A stretch of 64,000 nucleotides of DNA. It comes from Larix kaempferi. Lineage: Eukaryota > Streptophyta > Pinopsida > Pinales > Pinaceae. Each line of letters opens with the position of its first letter. Position 1 is the stretch's first letter. The translations under genes and the position numbers were made by a program. The stretch lies in the NCBI GenBank assembly GCA_027924585.1, contig BSBM01000252.1, forward strand, positions 8,246,001-8,310,000, written 5' to 3'. This document shows, piece by piece, positions 44,201 through 55,189 of this stretch. The notes beneath the pieces are model-generated. The model made no database searches. It worked only from the letters and a program-made list of their open reading frames with translations, and was not told where the DNA came from.

Positions 44201-46065
44201 TGTTTGTGTCAGAAATTGTTACTAAGGCTAGGGTAACAAGCCAACACAATCTCAAGAGTAAAACTCAATTCAAACTAGGGTTTTGTTTTGTGTGTTTTTG
44301 GTCATAAACTTCAAGAACATGCAGGGAATACATTCAGCAGATAAGCAACAACTAAATCATACACATATACTGATAAAGATGCATATATATCACAAAAATC
44401 CAACAAAAGACTGTACTGAAGTTCACACATAAAGGACAAGCACTACTAGAAAATACACATTAACCAGCAATGAATTTGTCATTCATGAAACTAAACAAGT
44501 TCAAACATGAAGCCAACACAGACCAAATGAAGGGGACAGAGTCATATATTCATAATTTCATCAGTAAATGCATATAAGAGTTACAGTACCTATCTCTGAA
44601 TAAGTCTGAAAGTACAAGCAGCTAGCAGACCTCCTGATGCTCCCAAAAATCAGAACCCCTCTTCAGTCCCTTTATCCCTCTTTTATCATTACAAAGAAGT
44701 GGTTCTATTTCCCCTTCATTAGGTCGAAATTGAAACCAATGAGCAGTTACATTAACTAACTAACTCAACTAATTAACTAAAAATAGTAAATCGGATTCCT
44801 GGCAAATATGATGAATTTCTGGAAAATAGGTGTCAAAGAAGCTTCCATATCTCTCAATTGGTGACACCTGTGTAAAAAATGAGAGAGGTTTTTGTAAATG
44901 GGTCCGTGATGGACCAAAACCTCTCTTGGTTTTTAAAAATTCATCTCCAGTCAATCAGAATCTTCCCCGCAAGATGAACACTAAAACAGGAAAATATTAA
45001 ATCTTTAAAATCCCTGGAAAATAGGCTGCAAAGATTAAAATGAATCTTTCAATCTTTGATATCTGTTACAAAACTGAGAGAGGTTTTTTTAGATGGGTAT
45101 CTTAGGAACAAAAACCTCCTTCAGTTTTCAAAACTTCCTCTCCATCAGCTCGCGGTCTGCATTTGACTTCAATTACTCAAACAGGAAAAACTGAGCAGAA
45201 TTCTCAGTGATCTGTGCATTTCACTGGATAAATACTTCTGACTGCTTGAGAAACTCTTTGTCTGATTCATCTGCTTCTTGTTTCTTAGATGCCCATAATA
45301 ATATTGCTTCTTCATTCAAAGTTTCCTTCTCATAGAGTACTTCCAAAACCTTTGAGAACATTGGAGCAAACTCTTTCCCACTTTCCAAACAAATTTCTTC
45401 AAACTTCAAGAGCACTTCAACCTCATCATCTTCAGATTTAGAATCTCCTGCCGAAAATCATGCCCCATTCCACGGTCTATCACGATTTTGCCATAAATCG
45501 GCATACAGTTGCTAGATAGTTGCCAGAATCTTCCTCACATGAGATTGACGCCTGTTCACAAAAAAAACTTGGCAAAACACATATCAAACATGACCAATGA
45601 TTTATTTAACACTTCCCCAGCGAAATCCCCAAAAAATCGGACTGAAAAATGACCATTCTGGAAAAAAAGGATTTTCTTGTAGCGTGCCCTTTGTTAAAAT
45701 TTTGTCTAGCGCTACAGGAATAGCTGTCATGCCAGAATTTAGCAGTTTTTCAACTTTCTGCTAATTTGTCGGAGGTTTTAAAAGTTACTTGATTTAAGAA
45801 ATGAGTCTAACTGTTCTCTTAACACATTAATGAATCAACCTTTGAAAATATGACTTTCTTTAACCCCCTTTAAAATATAAAAGATCATCAAAATCAAATA
45901 AAATCTAAAAAGAATGGGCTCAAAACTTATTCAATCACCCATAGAGTTTCTAAGGAGACTAAAACTAAAACTTAAAACCAAAAATTTAACCGAGGTAGAT
46001 TGAAAAACAAACCAAAAACTTGAGAAAATAAATCAAAAAATGGAGAAAAATTTACTGACTTAACA
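44201..46065 (-). repeat. Gypsy-2 5' LTR (1865 bp)
   Basis: Same length and termini as the LTR at 38205-40069 and differs at only about 32 positions by eye. Confidence 0.94.
45221..45446 (-). pseudogene. Captured eIF2B-epsilon W2-domain fragment, 5' LTR copy
   Basis: Identical in extent to the copy in the other LTR, with one residue difference at the end (KQSEVFIQ here, KQSKVFIQ there); the Glu form is closer to the host family. Because it lies in the 5' LTR in sense orientation, it may fall in the U3 or R region of the element transcript. Confidence 0.85.
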
Positions 46066-46070
46066 GGATG

Positions 46071-48933
46071 CAAAAGGCATGAGGGTTGCATTTATAGATG
46101 GCCAAGTCCTAATGTGGCCTAGGGGTAAGACTATAGATGATGCAGTTGTGATTGGAGAGCAAGAGGGAGGATTGTACAAATTGAAGGGCCATCCAGAACA
46201 AGCCATGGTTCATGATTCAGTAGAGCCAAGTGAACTTTGGAATAGAAGGCTTGCACACATGCATTACAGAGCATTACCAATTGCAAGCAAAGTAGTAGAA
46301 GGTCTTCCTGAAATCCATACAAAACATGAAGGCATTTGCAAAGTTTGTGCAAAGGGAAAGAATACAAAGAAGACATTTCCAAGCAGTGAAAGCAAGGCAA
46401 AAGGAATATTGGAGACTATCCACTCTGATGTATGCGGTCCCATGTCATCCAGTTCTCTGAGTGGGTATGTATACTATGTCTCCTTTATTGATGATTTCTC
46501 TAGGAAGACTTGGATCTACTTCTTGAAGAACAAATATGAAGTGTTTAACAATTTCAAGGAATTCAAAGCCTTGATAGAAAACCAAACTGACTTGAAGATC
46601 AAGATCTTCAGATCTGACAATGGCGGAGAATTTACTTCAAGAGACTTCAAGAAGCTATGTAGTGATTCAGGGATTAAGAGGGAGTTGACTACTCCTTATA
46701 ATCCATAGCAGAATGGGGTTGCCGAAAGGAAGAATAGAACAATCATGGAAGCAGCAAGGGCAATGATTCATGACCAGGACTTACCTATGCACTTATGGGC
46801 TAAAGCAGCAATGACAGCGGTATATGTGCAGAACAGAACACCCCATAAGATACTTGACAACAAAACACCAGAAGAAGTGTTTACTGGTAAGAAACTAGAA
46901 GTGAGCCATCTCAGAATATTTGGCTGTCCAGTATACACTCACATCCCAAAAGAGAAAAGGTCAAAGTCGGATCCTTCAGGAAAGAAGGGTATATTTGTGG
47001 GTTACAGTGAAAGCTCGAAGGCTTACAGAATCTACTTCCCTGGATTCAAGAAGATTGACATCAGCAGAGATGTAACATTTGATGAAAGTTCAGCTTACCA
47101 CAAATCGAGAAAGACACCTGTTGAAGACAATGAAGAACCCAGAATATCCAGAACTCAAGACACCACAATGAATGAAGCAGTTCTTGAAGAAGATCGAGAA
47201 ATGGAAGATCCACAAGAACCCGTGGATCCACCTCTTGAGAAGAATCCTCACAAGAGGAAACCAACATGGGCTAGAGAGCTTATCCAAGATGCAGAGAGAT
47301 TTGGCATTCTAGAAGAAGAACACAGAGAAAAGAAAAGGACAAGGTCACATACTAGTTATGTTGCTTTACTCTGTGACATCATGGATAAAGAACCTTCCAG
47401 TTATGAAGAAGCTTCAGAAAAGAAAGAATGGAAGGATGCTATGATCGAAGAATACCAATCTATTATGAAGAATGATGTTTGGGATGTGGTCCCAAGACCA
47501 GATGGGAAGTCTGTGGTAACTTCCAAATGGATCTATAACGTCAAGCATGCTGCAGATGGTAGCATCGAGAAATACAAAGCTAGGTTTGTAGCTCATGGCT
47601 TCTCCTAGAAAGAAGGAATTGATTATGAAGAGACTTTCGCTCCTGTGGCCAGATACACTTCCATTAGATCAGTACTTGCTCTGGCTGCAGTGATGAAATG
47701 GAAGGTACACCAGATGGATGTCAAGACAACCTTCTTGAATGGTGTAGTTGAAGAGGAAGTTTATGTGGAGCAGCCACTCGGGTTTGAGACACATGATAGA
47801 GGAACACATGTGTGCAAACTGAAGAAAGCCTTGTATGGTTTGAAATAGGCACCCAAGACCTGGTATGGCAGGATAGATGGCTTCCTATCCAGTTTGGGAT
47901 TTACCAAGAGTAAAGCGGATTCCAACCTTTACTACAAGGTTGAGGAGAGAAATCCAATGATACTACTATTGTATGTGGATGACCTATTTCTGACAGGTGA
48001 GGATAGACTGATTGTCGACACCAAGAGGAAGCTAGCTGCCGAGTTCGAGATGAAGGACTTGGGTATGATGCACTACTTTCTTGGTATGGAGGTGTGGCAA
48101 AGTGCAGATGGAATCTTCCTTGGACAAGGGAAGTATGCAGTAAATATCTTGAAGAGTTTTGGGATGATGGACTGCAAGGCCATGGCCACACCTATGGCAT
48201 CGAACCTGAAGCTTTTGTGTGATGCTTCTTCTGAGCCGGTTGATGCTACGATGTATTGTCAGATGATTGGGTCCTTGATGTACCCGACGAACACAAGGCC
48301 AGACATTTGCTTTGCGGTGATCACCTTGAACCAGTACTTGACAGATCCGAGACATGTTCACCTGATAGCTGCAAAGCATGTTCTAAGGTACCTGAAGGGT
48401 ACAGTGGATTATGGCTCAAGTATGAGGCGAATCAAAAGTTTAACCTGGAAGGTTATGTTGATTCGGATTGGGCAGGTAGTGCCATTGATCGGAGGAGCAC
48501 TTCGGGGTGCTACTTCAGTCTGGGATCAGGTGTGATCTCTTGGTTTAGCAGGAAGCAGTCCTGTGTGGCACTGAGTACAGCTGAAGCAAAGTACGTCGCA
48601 GCTTGTTCAGCTAGTTGTGTGGTAGTATGGCTTAGGAAGCTACTGTCTGATTTATTTGATCTCCCGTTGGATGCTACTGGTATCTTCTGTGATAACCAGA
48701 GTTGTGTGAAGTTGTCATAGAACCCAGTGTTCCATGACAGGTCAAAGCACATTGAGATCAAGTTCCACTATATCAGGGATGTGGTGCAGAGAGGAGCTAT
48801 GAAGCTCCTGTATGCTGCAACAGACGAGCAGATAGCTGATGTGTTGACCAAGTCGCTTGCCAGAGTGAAGTTTGAATACTTCAGAGGGAGACTTGGTGTA
48901 ATTCAGATCGAGATGCCTTCCAAAGGGAAGTGA
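46071..48933 (+). pseudogene. Copia-1 integrase, RT and RNase H (second part of polyprotein)
   Basis: Continues the gag-protease frame after Gypsy-2. The GAG-pre-integrase finger (LWNRRLAHMHYRAL ... CKVCAKGK) is followed by an integrase core with HSDVCGPM, FIDDFSR, SDNGGEF and NGVAERKNR. RT has FAPVARYTSIR, QMDVKTTFLNG, LYGLK and YVDDLFLTG. RNase H has DSDWAGS, STAEAKYVA and a final TDEQIADVLTK. In-frame TAG codons at 46706, 47606 and 47846 replace the Gln expected in NPQQNG, FSQKEG and LKQAP. A further TAG lies at 48718. A 1-bp deletion near 48412-48416 shifts the frame between RT and RNase H. Confidence 0.92.
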
Positions 48934-48949
48934 TGAGTCCGGAGACACA

Positions 48950-49450
48950 GATGCACAATGGGCCATTCTTGCATGGTGGTAGGTTGGTCCTCCCATGGCA
49001 AGATGTAAGGGCCGAGCCATTCTTGCATGGTGGTAGGTTAGTCCTCCCATGGCAAGATATAAGGGCTGAGCCATTCTCACATAGTGGTAGGTTGGTCCTC
49101 CTATGGTGAGATGTAAGGGCGGGGCTATTCTCACATGGTGGTAGGTTGGTCCTCCCATGGTGAGATATAAACGCTGGAGCCATTCTGACATGATGGTAGG
49201 TTGGTCCTCTTATGGTCATGATGTAAGTGCTGAAGCCTTTCCGACATGATAGTAGGTTGGTCCTCTCATGGTCGTTGATGTAAGTGCTGGGCCTTTCCGA
49301 CATGGTGGTAGGTTGGTCCTCCCATGGTCGTTGATGTAAGTGTTGTGCCATTCCGACATGGTGGTAGGTTGGTCCTCCCATGGTCGTTGATGTAAGTGCT
49401 GTGAGCCTTTCCTAGATGGTAGTAGGTTGGTCCTCCCATGCTGGTGAGTG
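48950..49450. repeat. Tandem array in Copia-1 3' region, 54-58-bp unit, 9 copies
   Basis: GGTAGGTTGGTCCTCCCATG recurs with starts spaced 54, 54, 54, 55, 56, 56, 56 and 58 bp. Each unit also contains a GATGTAAG block and a GCCATTC block. Unit length grows in one direction, suggesting stepwise expansion with drift. Minus-strand frames across it are repeat artefacts. Confidence 0.9.
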
Positions 49451-49529
49451 TAAGTGTTATGTGTGTGCATCTAGGTTGTGCTCCGTGGACTACGTGGTGA
49501 TCTGAAGACATTGATGTGATAGTTTGGTA

Positions 49530-50093
49530 CACAGGTTTTGCAGAGGCATATAATCAGTCCTGAGATGCTCTTGTAGGTTTTGCCGAGGTAATGTAATCAG
49601 TCCTGAGAGATCTTGTAGGTTTTATAGAGGCAGTGTAATCAATCCTGCAGTGTACCTACTTGATGGCTTGCCCGCAGAGATGATGATGATGATTAGATTG
49701 ATCATGTGATGATATACATCAGTTGGATGTATAGTGAGTATCAGGTACTCCGTGGTCATGGACAGGTTGTGCAGTGGCATGTAGAAGATCCTGGGAGATT
49801 CGAGAGGTTGAGCCGTGTGCTCGTAAAAGGCCTGGGATGCTCTTGCGAGGTTTTGTAGACGCACGTGATGAGTCCTGAGGATTTCACAGTATGACCAGTG
49901 ATGATGAAGACCTAAAAGTGGTGGGCCTACATCCAGTATGAAAAAGGACTGGCTCTGTAGAACTTCCTATGACGAGTAGATTCAGAGATTGGACGAGATA
50001 GCAGTAGCTGTGATGATGATGATGATTCGATGACGATGATCCAGAGAAGAAGACTTGTGCCCGATGATATGTGTCGAGAAATACCTTCCTAGT
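49530..50093. other. Copia-1 3' untranslated region
   Basis: Non-coding. At 49536-49645 a second shorter repeat is seen (TGTAGGTTTTG..GAGGTAATGTAATCAGTCCTGA-type units, about three copies, echoed near 49840-49880). GATGATGATGATT tracts occur near 49680 and 50015. Confidence 0.6.
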
Positions 50094-50103
50094 TAAGAGG
50101 GAG
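50094..50103 (+). promoter_or_regulatory. Copia-1 polypurine tract
   Basis: AAGAGGGAG lies immediately before the 3' LTR start TGTTGATG. Confidence 0.85.
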
Positions 50104-50697
50104 TGTTGATGTATATGTAACTTCGGAATGTATTTCATATATATATTTATTGTACCCTTATAAGAGATGTGTTATTCCTCTATAAGGAAGTGTTGTCATT
50201 TGTATTGACAAGTGTCGCAAGTGGATTAACTTGCTGATGGGTTATTAGGCTACCTGATGTGGGTGTCGGCCCGGAATATATGTAATTGGGGTTATTAAGA
50301 TGAGTTAGACAAGTCGGCCCCATAAGTAATTAGGCAGGTCAGGACAAGTATAAATAGAGAGTCGGTATTCTCTATTTTGATCATCTTAGAACTCACTCTT
50401 CTCTCACTCAGAAAGTGGCGCACATTGGAGGAGGAGGATCAATTGCATAGTAGGAGACTATCTATTGTATTTGGTTGTACTTTGGTTGAGCCATTGCTCT
50501 ATCTATCTCTGAGGAAGTTGTGGGGTTTTTCACCTTAGGGTTTTCCCCACGGAAACTCTGTGTGTCCATTGTCTCATGCTTTTGATTCTTGTGATGCTTG
50601 GCATGCTTGATATGATTGTTATGCATTGATATACTGTACATGTTATTCTCTCAGTAAAGATCCTATAGCATATTGAATTAATGCTCAAAATCTAGCA
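50104..50697 (+). repeat. Copia-1 3' LTR
   Basis: 594 bp, matching 36039-36631 with roughly 28 differences by eye. Ends CAAAATCTAGCA and is followed by the TGGAA target copy. Confidence 0.92.
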
Positions 50698-50702
50698 TGG
50701 AA

Positions 50703-51074
50703 GCTCATGATTGATTTAAATGGAATGTAAGGATGAATTTAGGAGAGAATAAAGTGGTGGAGGTCGAATTGGTCAAGTGGAGAGATTTTCCAAGTTAACT
50801 AGCTTTACCTTATCCACTAGAAAGTAGAAAAAACAATATAGAGTTGTCTAAATCAGGAAAGTGTCTTTCTAATTTAGTGATGGAATAAAATCAGATAGAA
50901 TCCAAGGAAATCTTATCCAGAATCTATCCAAATTCATTTTTGTGACTTAGGATGGCATATGGAGGCATAAAAGACAAAACTAGGCCAACTACATAGTCTA
51001 CACCCAGGAAAATTAATCTATATGACTAATAAAATATATCCTAAGTATGAAATGAGTTTTTAAATGTTCCAACG
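50703..51074 (-). repeat. 5' LTR of the non-autonomous element, second segment
   Basis: Matches 34480-34851. Terminal base is G (CCAACG) where CA is expected, a substitution. Followed by the TAATG target copy. Confidence 0.88.
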
Positions 51075-51079
51075 TAATG

Positions 51080-51617
51080 GAGCTAGGGATATATATACAC
51101 AAAACAATTAGCTTTTAATGTGAGTAGGATATGTGGTGACCTAACCATCATGCTAATTATAATTAACAACTTTAAGAGAAATCTATTTCCTTAAAATCAC
51201 AAAAATTGTAAAATGGAAGTGACAATAATCTACCTAATTTAAACTTATTGTTGAATCTAATGGAACATTTTTTGCACAAAACTTTAAATCACTTTACTAA
51301 TTAATTGATTTAAATCACTTCATTAATAACACATATTTATCACATATAACATTGTTTTTAATTGGTAAGTGAAGATCCATAAACCCAAATATGTAGAATA
51401 TTATACAAATACCCATTTTAACATAACATAAAGTAAAAAATATTTTGACCTTACATTTCTTCTTTGCAAAATCATACTTTATCAAATAGTCATACATCAT
51501 ATTATATTACCTTATTTAATAAAGCAACATCATATTATTTTCTTATTTAATAAAATCCATATTTATTAAGGAGTTTTAGAATATTTTTTTTATAAAATTT
51601 TTGTAGGCTCACTTCCA
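51080..51617. other. ERF flank, unit C (part 3)
   Basis: Matches 8865-9320 of unit A (AGGGATATATATAC, ATGTGGTGACCTAAC, AATGGAACATTTTTT). It ends at the SINE target site. Contains an extra ~90 bp near 51385-51470 that is absent from unit A. Confidence 0.75.
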
Positions 51618-51628
51618 TGTTTGTAGTT

Positions 51629-51780
51629 TTTTTTTGTTAGAGGTCCAAGTAGGCCCACCCAAAGGGACCACACCTACTGACTCCATGCAAGAGCCTAACC
51701 CTGATGGACCCAAGGGATCGAAACTGCGATGGCTTGGCAACAGGGGATCCGACCGACTGGGCTACCCCTCGGGGCTTTCT
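51629..51780 (-). mobile_element. tRNA-derived SINE with 11-bp TSD
   Basis: On the minus strand the body starts near 51776 with GCCCCGAGGGGTAGCCCAGT. Pol III box A is TAGCCCAGTCGG and a box-B-like GTTTCGATCCC follows about 38 bp later. It ends in a short A run (plus-strand T run 51629-51635). The target duplication TGTTTGTAGTT is exact at 51618-51628 and 51781-51791. Length of about 150 bp fits plant tRNA SINEs. Family not assigned. Confidence 0.88.
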
Positions 51781-51791
51781 TGTTTGTAGTT

Positions 51792-51925
51792 ATGTGTTTG
51801 TATGCCCTTAGCTATATCTGTATCAAATGGTACCAATGCCACTGATTATTACTATTAGCAAGATGGACTTTTGGGATTCATATATTTGAAATTTCCATGA
51901 AATCCTAACTCGAGTTCCTAGATCG
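51792..51925 (+). pseudogene. Inverted truncated ERF copy D
   Basis: The plus strand carries the ERF leader in inverted orientation relative to the other copies: TATATCTGTATCAA, a CCACTGATTATTACTATTAG tract and then ATGGACTTTTGGGATTCAT, matching the minus-strand start of copy B. A stop follows within ten codons. Only the 5' end survives. Confidence 0.65.
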
Positions 51926-54900
51926 AGTGAAAGTCTATAGATTGGGGAAACTTATCCCTAAGGAGGGTTTCCTTCCAAGAGGTGAGGATGGTAAGCAATT
52001 TACCATACAAGGTCAAAACCCAATACCAAGAAGGTTAGGTACATGGGTATAAAAAAAACATATGCTTGAGGGAATATTCATTCTAATTATAGAGAAGATA
52101 TTTAAGGTGGTGTATATCAAGGTGGATTATCATAGGGCCAAATAGATAAAACCCTCAAAATAAGGGACTACGATAAGAACACTTATTTTGGCTCAACTGA
52201 GGACTTCTAGATGCTTTTGAGTCTAAATTGTTATGTCCTCTACTAGGATTTCTGTCTGCATAGCCTTAAAAATGAGCATTCATAAGAGCATTTCATATCA
52301 GAGCGCAATAGCCATATGTCAATTCACATGTTTTAAATGTCGTAAATATGTTCGAATTATATTCCTACTACCAATTAGTTGGGGGTTTAACATACGACTT
52401 AAATAAAAGTGAAGTAGAAATAATTCCTTAAATTTGTCAATAATAAGCCTATTTTTTTCCTTTTACTCCAATGATTGCTAAAATGTGGCATTCACCCTTA
52501 CCCATGAAAAACAAATCATGGCATTTTAAAATTTTTATTATCCATCAATTTAGATTCACATAAATTAATAGCACGTCAATTTTACTTTTAGAAAAAAAAT
52601 ATATTATAGTTTGTTTAAAAGCATAGATTGATAATTGTTTTCAATGGTCCAAAGTAATAGGATGAAAAAAACAAAACACATTTCTTTATATAAATACAAA
52701 TAAAAAGTAAAACAGTGTTCATTATTAAGGAAAACCACTGTTAAAATCTTAATTTAAATTATATATTATGTACAACTAAATGAAAGATAGCCAAATAAAA
52801 TTGTCAGTACATGCTAGCTCAAAAAATTGCATCTCAACTTTATCTCAATTAGCAGTATCTAAACTCATGAATGATTGGGATCTACTTACAATTACAATTC
52901 TTAATTAATATACTATACTCCACATTTGAATTAGGAATTGGAGTGCCTAAATTACTTACACTTCTTATAATTTCGATCATATGAATTGATTTTATGTTTT
53001 TTGAAGGCATTAAAATTAAAAACATAATTTTTTAATTAATTGTAAAAATTAATCAAGCCATTCATAAAAAAGAAATTCATATAAAATTACATGCAAATTG
53101 TTTTCCTTGCAATGAAAACTCTCTTCAGTCTCACATTAGACTCTTAAGTTGACTATTATTTAAAATATATTTAATAAGATTCCACCTAATAAGAAGAAAG
53201 TCATGAAACAAGGAGAGCATTAAGAGCTTAAAATTATAAATGTGTGTGTGTGTAAAATACACCTATAAGTAGAAAATGATGGGTAGGTATTTTTCTAACC
53301 TCTAAAATTTACAGGTTGACAATTTTAATCCATGCCAATGTTGACAATTTCCTCCCCACAAGTAGACACAAAAAAAAATGAAAATAGATAAAAACATTCA
53401 AATTGAACATAAGTTTTTATAATTGGCTCGAACGAATGGACCCAATCTCTAGAGTGGTTATTGAATATGGTCACAATGGATTTGGTGCCCCTCAATAAAA
53501 TTAGAGTTTATAACTAAAATGATTTGACAAGAGGCTTCCTTCGTAAAAAAGGATGGGTCAAAACCATAATGAATTCTAATAAAACATATTCCAAAATAGA
53601 ATTTATGGCACTTATCGCTCAGAAATAACTTCCTAACCTCCAAGTTTTCCATACACTCTAGGACATAAAGGTGCCTTTAATCTACCTTTTTCAAGGTAAA
53701 AATAAGTTATTTAATGTTAAGTGTTGACCCACAAGTTTCTATTGTAATGTGCTTCTTGATGATACAATTTCTCATAAGCACCTTCCTAACATGCTGACCT
53801 TCCAGAGCATAGATGATCTTCTTAACATATTGTATTTTAGCTTGAATATATATATTCTAAGGATTCCCATGCTTCTCCATTCACCCAATTGTGATCTGAA
53901 ATGGGTCGAAGTAATGGATCCAATTTCACTCTAAACAATGGGTTAAGTTCAACATGTAGAAGTCACCAACTTTGCAAGTTAATGCACATTTAATGGTTGT
54001 GAAGACTTCACCAAAACCTTAGCAACGACCTGTATACCTTGGATAATTTTGTGAATGCCCTTGAATTGTTTGGAAATGGATAAAGAAATAAATGAAAATC
54101 CTTTTCCATTTAGAGGAATGGAGAAAAGTTGGAAAAGACGTGTTATCTTTGTAGTCCATGCTCTACAACAAAGAAAGAATGATAAAAACGACTAACAAAA
54201 AGACATTAAATTTTGGCCATGCAAAGGGTCAAATAAGTTGGAGTTTCCTATGTACTCTACATATAAATAAAATACTAAGGCCTAAATGGATAGACAAATC
54301 TCATAAGTGGTGTAGGTTATGCATTGTTGGCCACACGGTACAAAGCATACATAGAAAAATATGTGGAACAAGGAATGCAAAGAAAAGTATGTGGACCAAA
54401 GGACTTGGCCAGACTTCACATTAGGACCTCCACATTATCATAAAGAATATGACCTCTATATTGAAGAAACAAGATCTTGAGTCCTAAGGAAAATAAATTC
54501 GAGGCTTACATAGTAGATGACATAGACATGTAGGATGGAAACACATATACTATTCGACAAGTCAGTAAATGCCACATGGAATCCATGCATAAGACAGTAA
54601 CCGTAAAGAAAAAATTTAACACCTAAAATTTGTTATGGGAGGCAAATACATTGGAGGTTTCACTAGTAGAATTTGGGACATTTGATAAGAAGATGAGAAT
54701 GTAGTTGTAAATATTTCTTGGGTCTCTTGAATTTTAGATGGAAATGGAACCATTAGAGGAAAGTAATAAAAAGTTTGGAAAGTCTGACAAGAAATACAAT
54801 GAGGATATATGAAGAATTAGAGATCTGGAGACAACCTAAAGATTGTTCAAAGGAAACATGGGTTGTATGGCCAACCCCTTTTCCTCATAGTATAAGGTAT

Positions 54901-55189
54901 GAAAGAGGACCATTCTATGAACCCATCCACATGAGATAAGGATAGTGCTAAAGATGTTGAGAAGAAGACTCAAGCACTGAGTTTTCCCACGTATGGAACA
55001 AGAATGTTCCTAAGCTTTGAATGGTCATATAAAAATCTCAACCCTAGAGTATGACTTGGAGCACTAAAGAATAGGGATTTTATTCAAAAGAATTGGGCTA
55101 GAGACGAAGCGAAAGAGACATTAATAGAAGCAAAAAGGAGAGTACAGAAGATGGATGCCTTTTTCCAAATATATAGCACAAGTCATATT
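51926..55189. other. AT-rich intergenic sequence, no gene recognised
   Basis: About 3.3 kb with only short frames on both strands and none with recognisable features. A short TG repeat occurs near 53240. Some of this, particularly 53400-55100, may be decayed retrotransposon 3' sequence, given the gypsy remnant beyond it, but I cannot show it. Confidence 0.5.

Larger units (their letters stand above)
38205..46065 (-). mobile_element. Gypsy-2: non-autonomous Ty3/gypsy carrying a host gene piece
   Basis: A 7.86-kb element in minus orientation inside the Copia-1 protease/integrase region. LTRs are 1865 bp each (38205-40069, 44201-46065), with about 32 mismatches by eye, so it is the youngest layer. 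The exact target duplication is GGATG (38200-38204 and 46066-46070). A tRNA-Asp PBS sits at 44179-44196. It encodes one intact ORF (gag, protease, aRNH) but has no RT or integrase. Its LTRs contain an eIF2B-epsilon-like segment. It probably moves with enzymes from a Gypsy-1-like partner. Confidence 0.93.
36039..50697 (+). mobile_element. Copia-1: Ty1/copia element, itself split by Gypsy-2
   Basis: LTRs are 36039-36631 (593 bp) and 50104-50697 (594 bp), starting TGTTGATG. A PPT (TTAAGAGGGAG) ends at 50103. Coding order is gag, protease, integrase, RT, RNase H on the plus strand. The polyprotein is split by Gypsy-2 after codon position 38204 and resumes in phase at 46071 once the insert and one GGATG copy are discounted. 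Length without the insert is about 6.8 kb. It carries four in-frame stops and one frameshift, so it is dead. LTR difference is about 28 of 593 positions by eye. Confidence 0.93.
34133..51074 (-). mobile_element. Small non-autonomous LTR element hosting nested insertions
   Basis: The outermost layer of a three-deep nest. LTRs are 34133-34851 (719 bp) and 35692-36038 joined to 50703-51074 (719 bp without the insert). The target duplication is TAATG at 34128-34132 and 51075-51079. A PBS for initiator tRNA-Met (35674-35691) and a PPT (34852-34868) set minus orientation. The internal region is only 840 bp and shows no gag or pol, so it depends on a partner, probably copia-like given the tRNA. The unnested length is about 2.3 kb. 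LTR divergence is near 8% over the part compared by eye. Confidence 0.88.

Noticed and set aside
48742-49532. Long minus-strand frames with repeated GRTNLPPC-type phrases
   Set aside because: They are translations of the 54-58-bp tandem array and change frame with unit length, so they are not a gene.
36632-50103. Calling the whole copia interval a single element with unusual length
   Set aside because: Gypsy-2 with its own LTRs, PBS and target duplication accounts for 7.86 kb of it.
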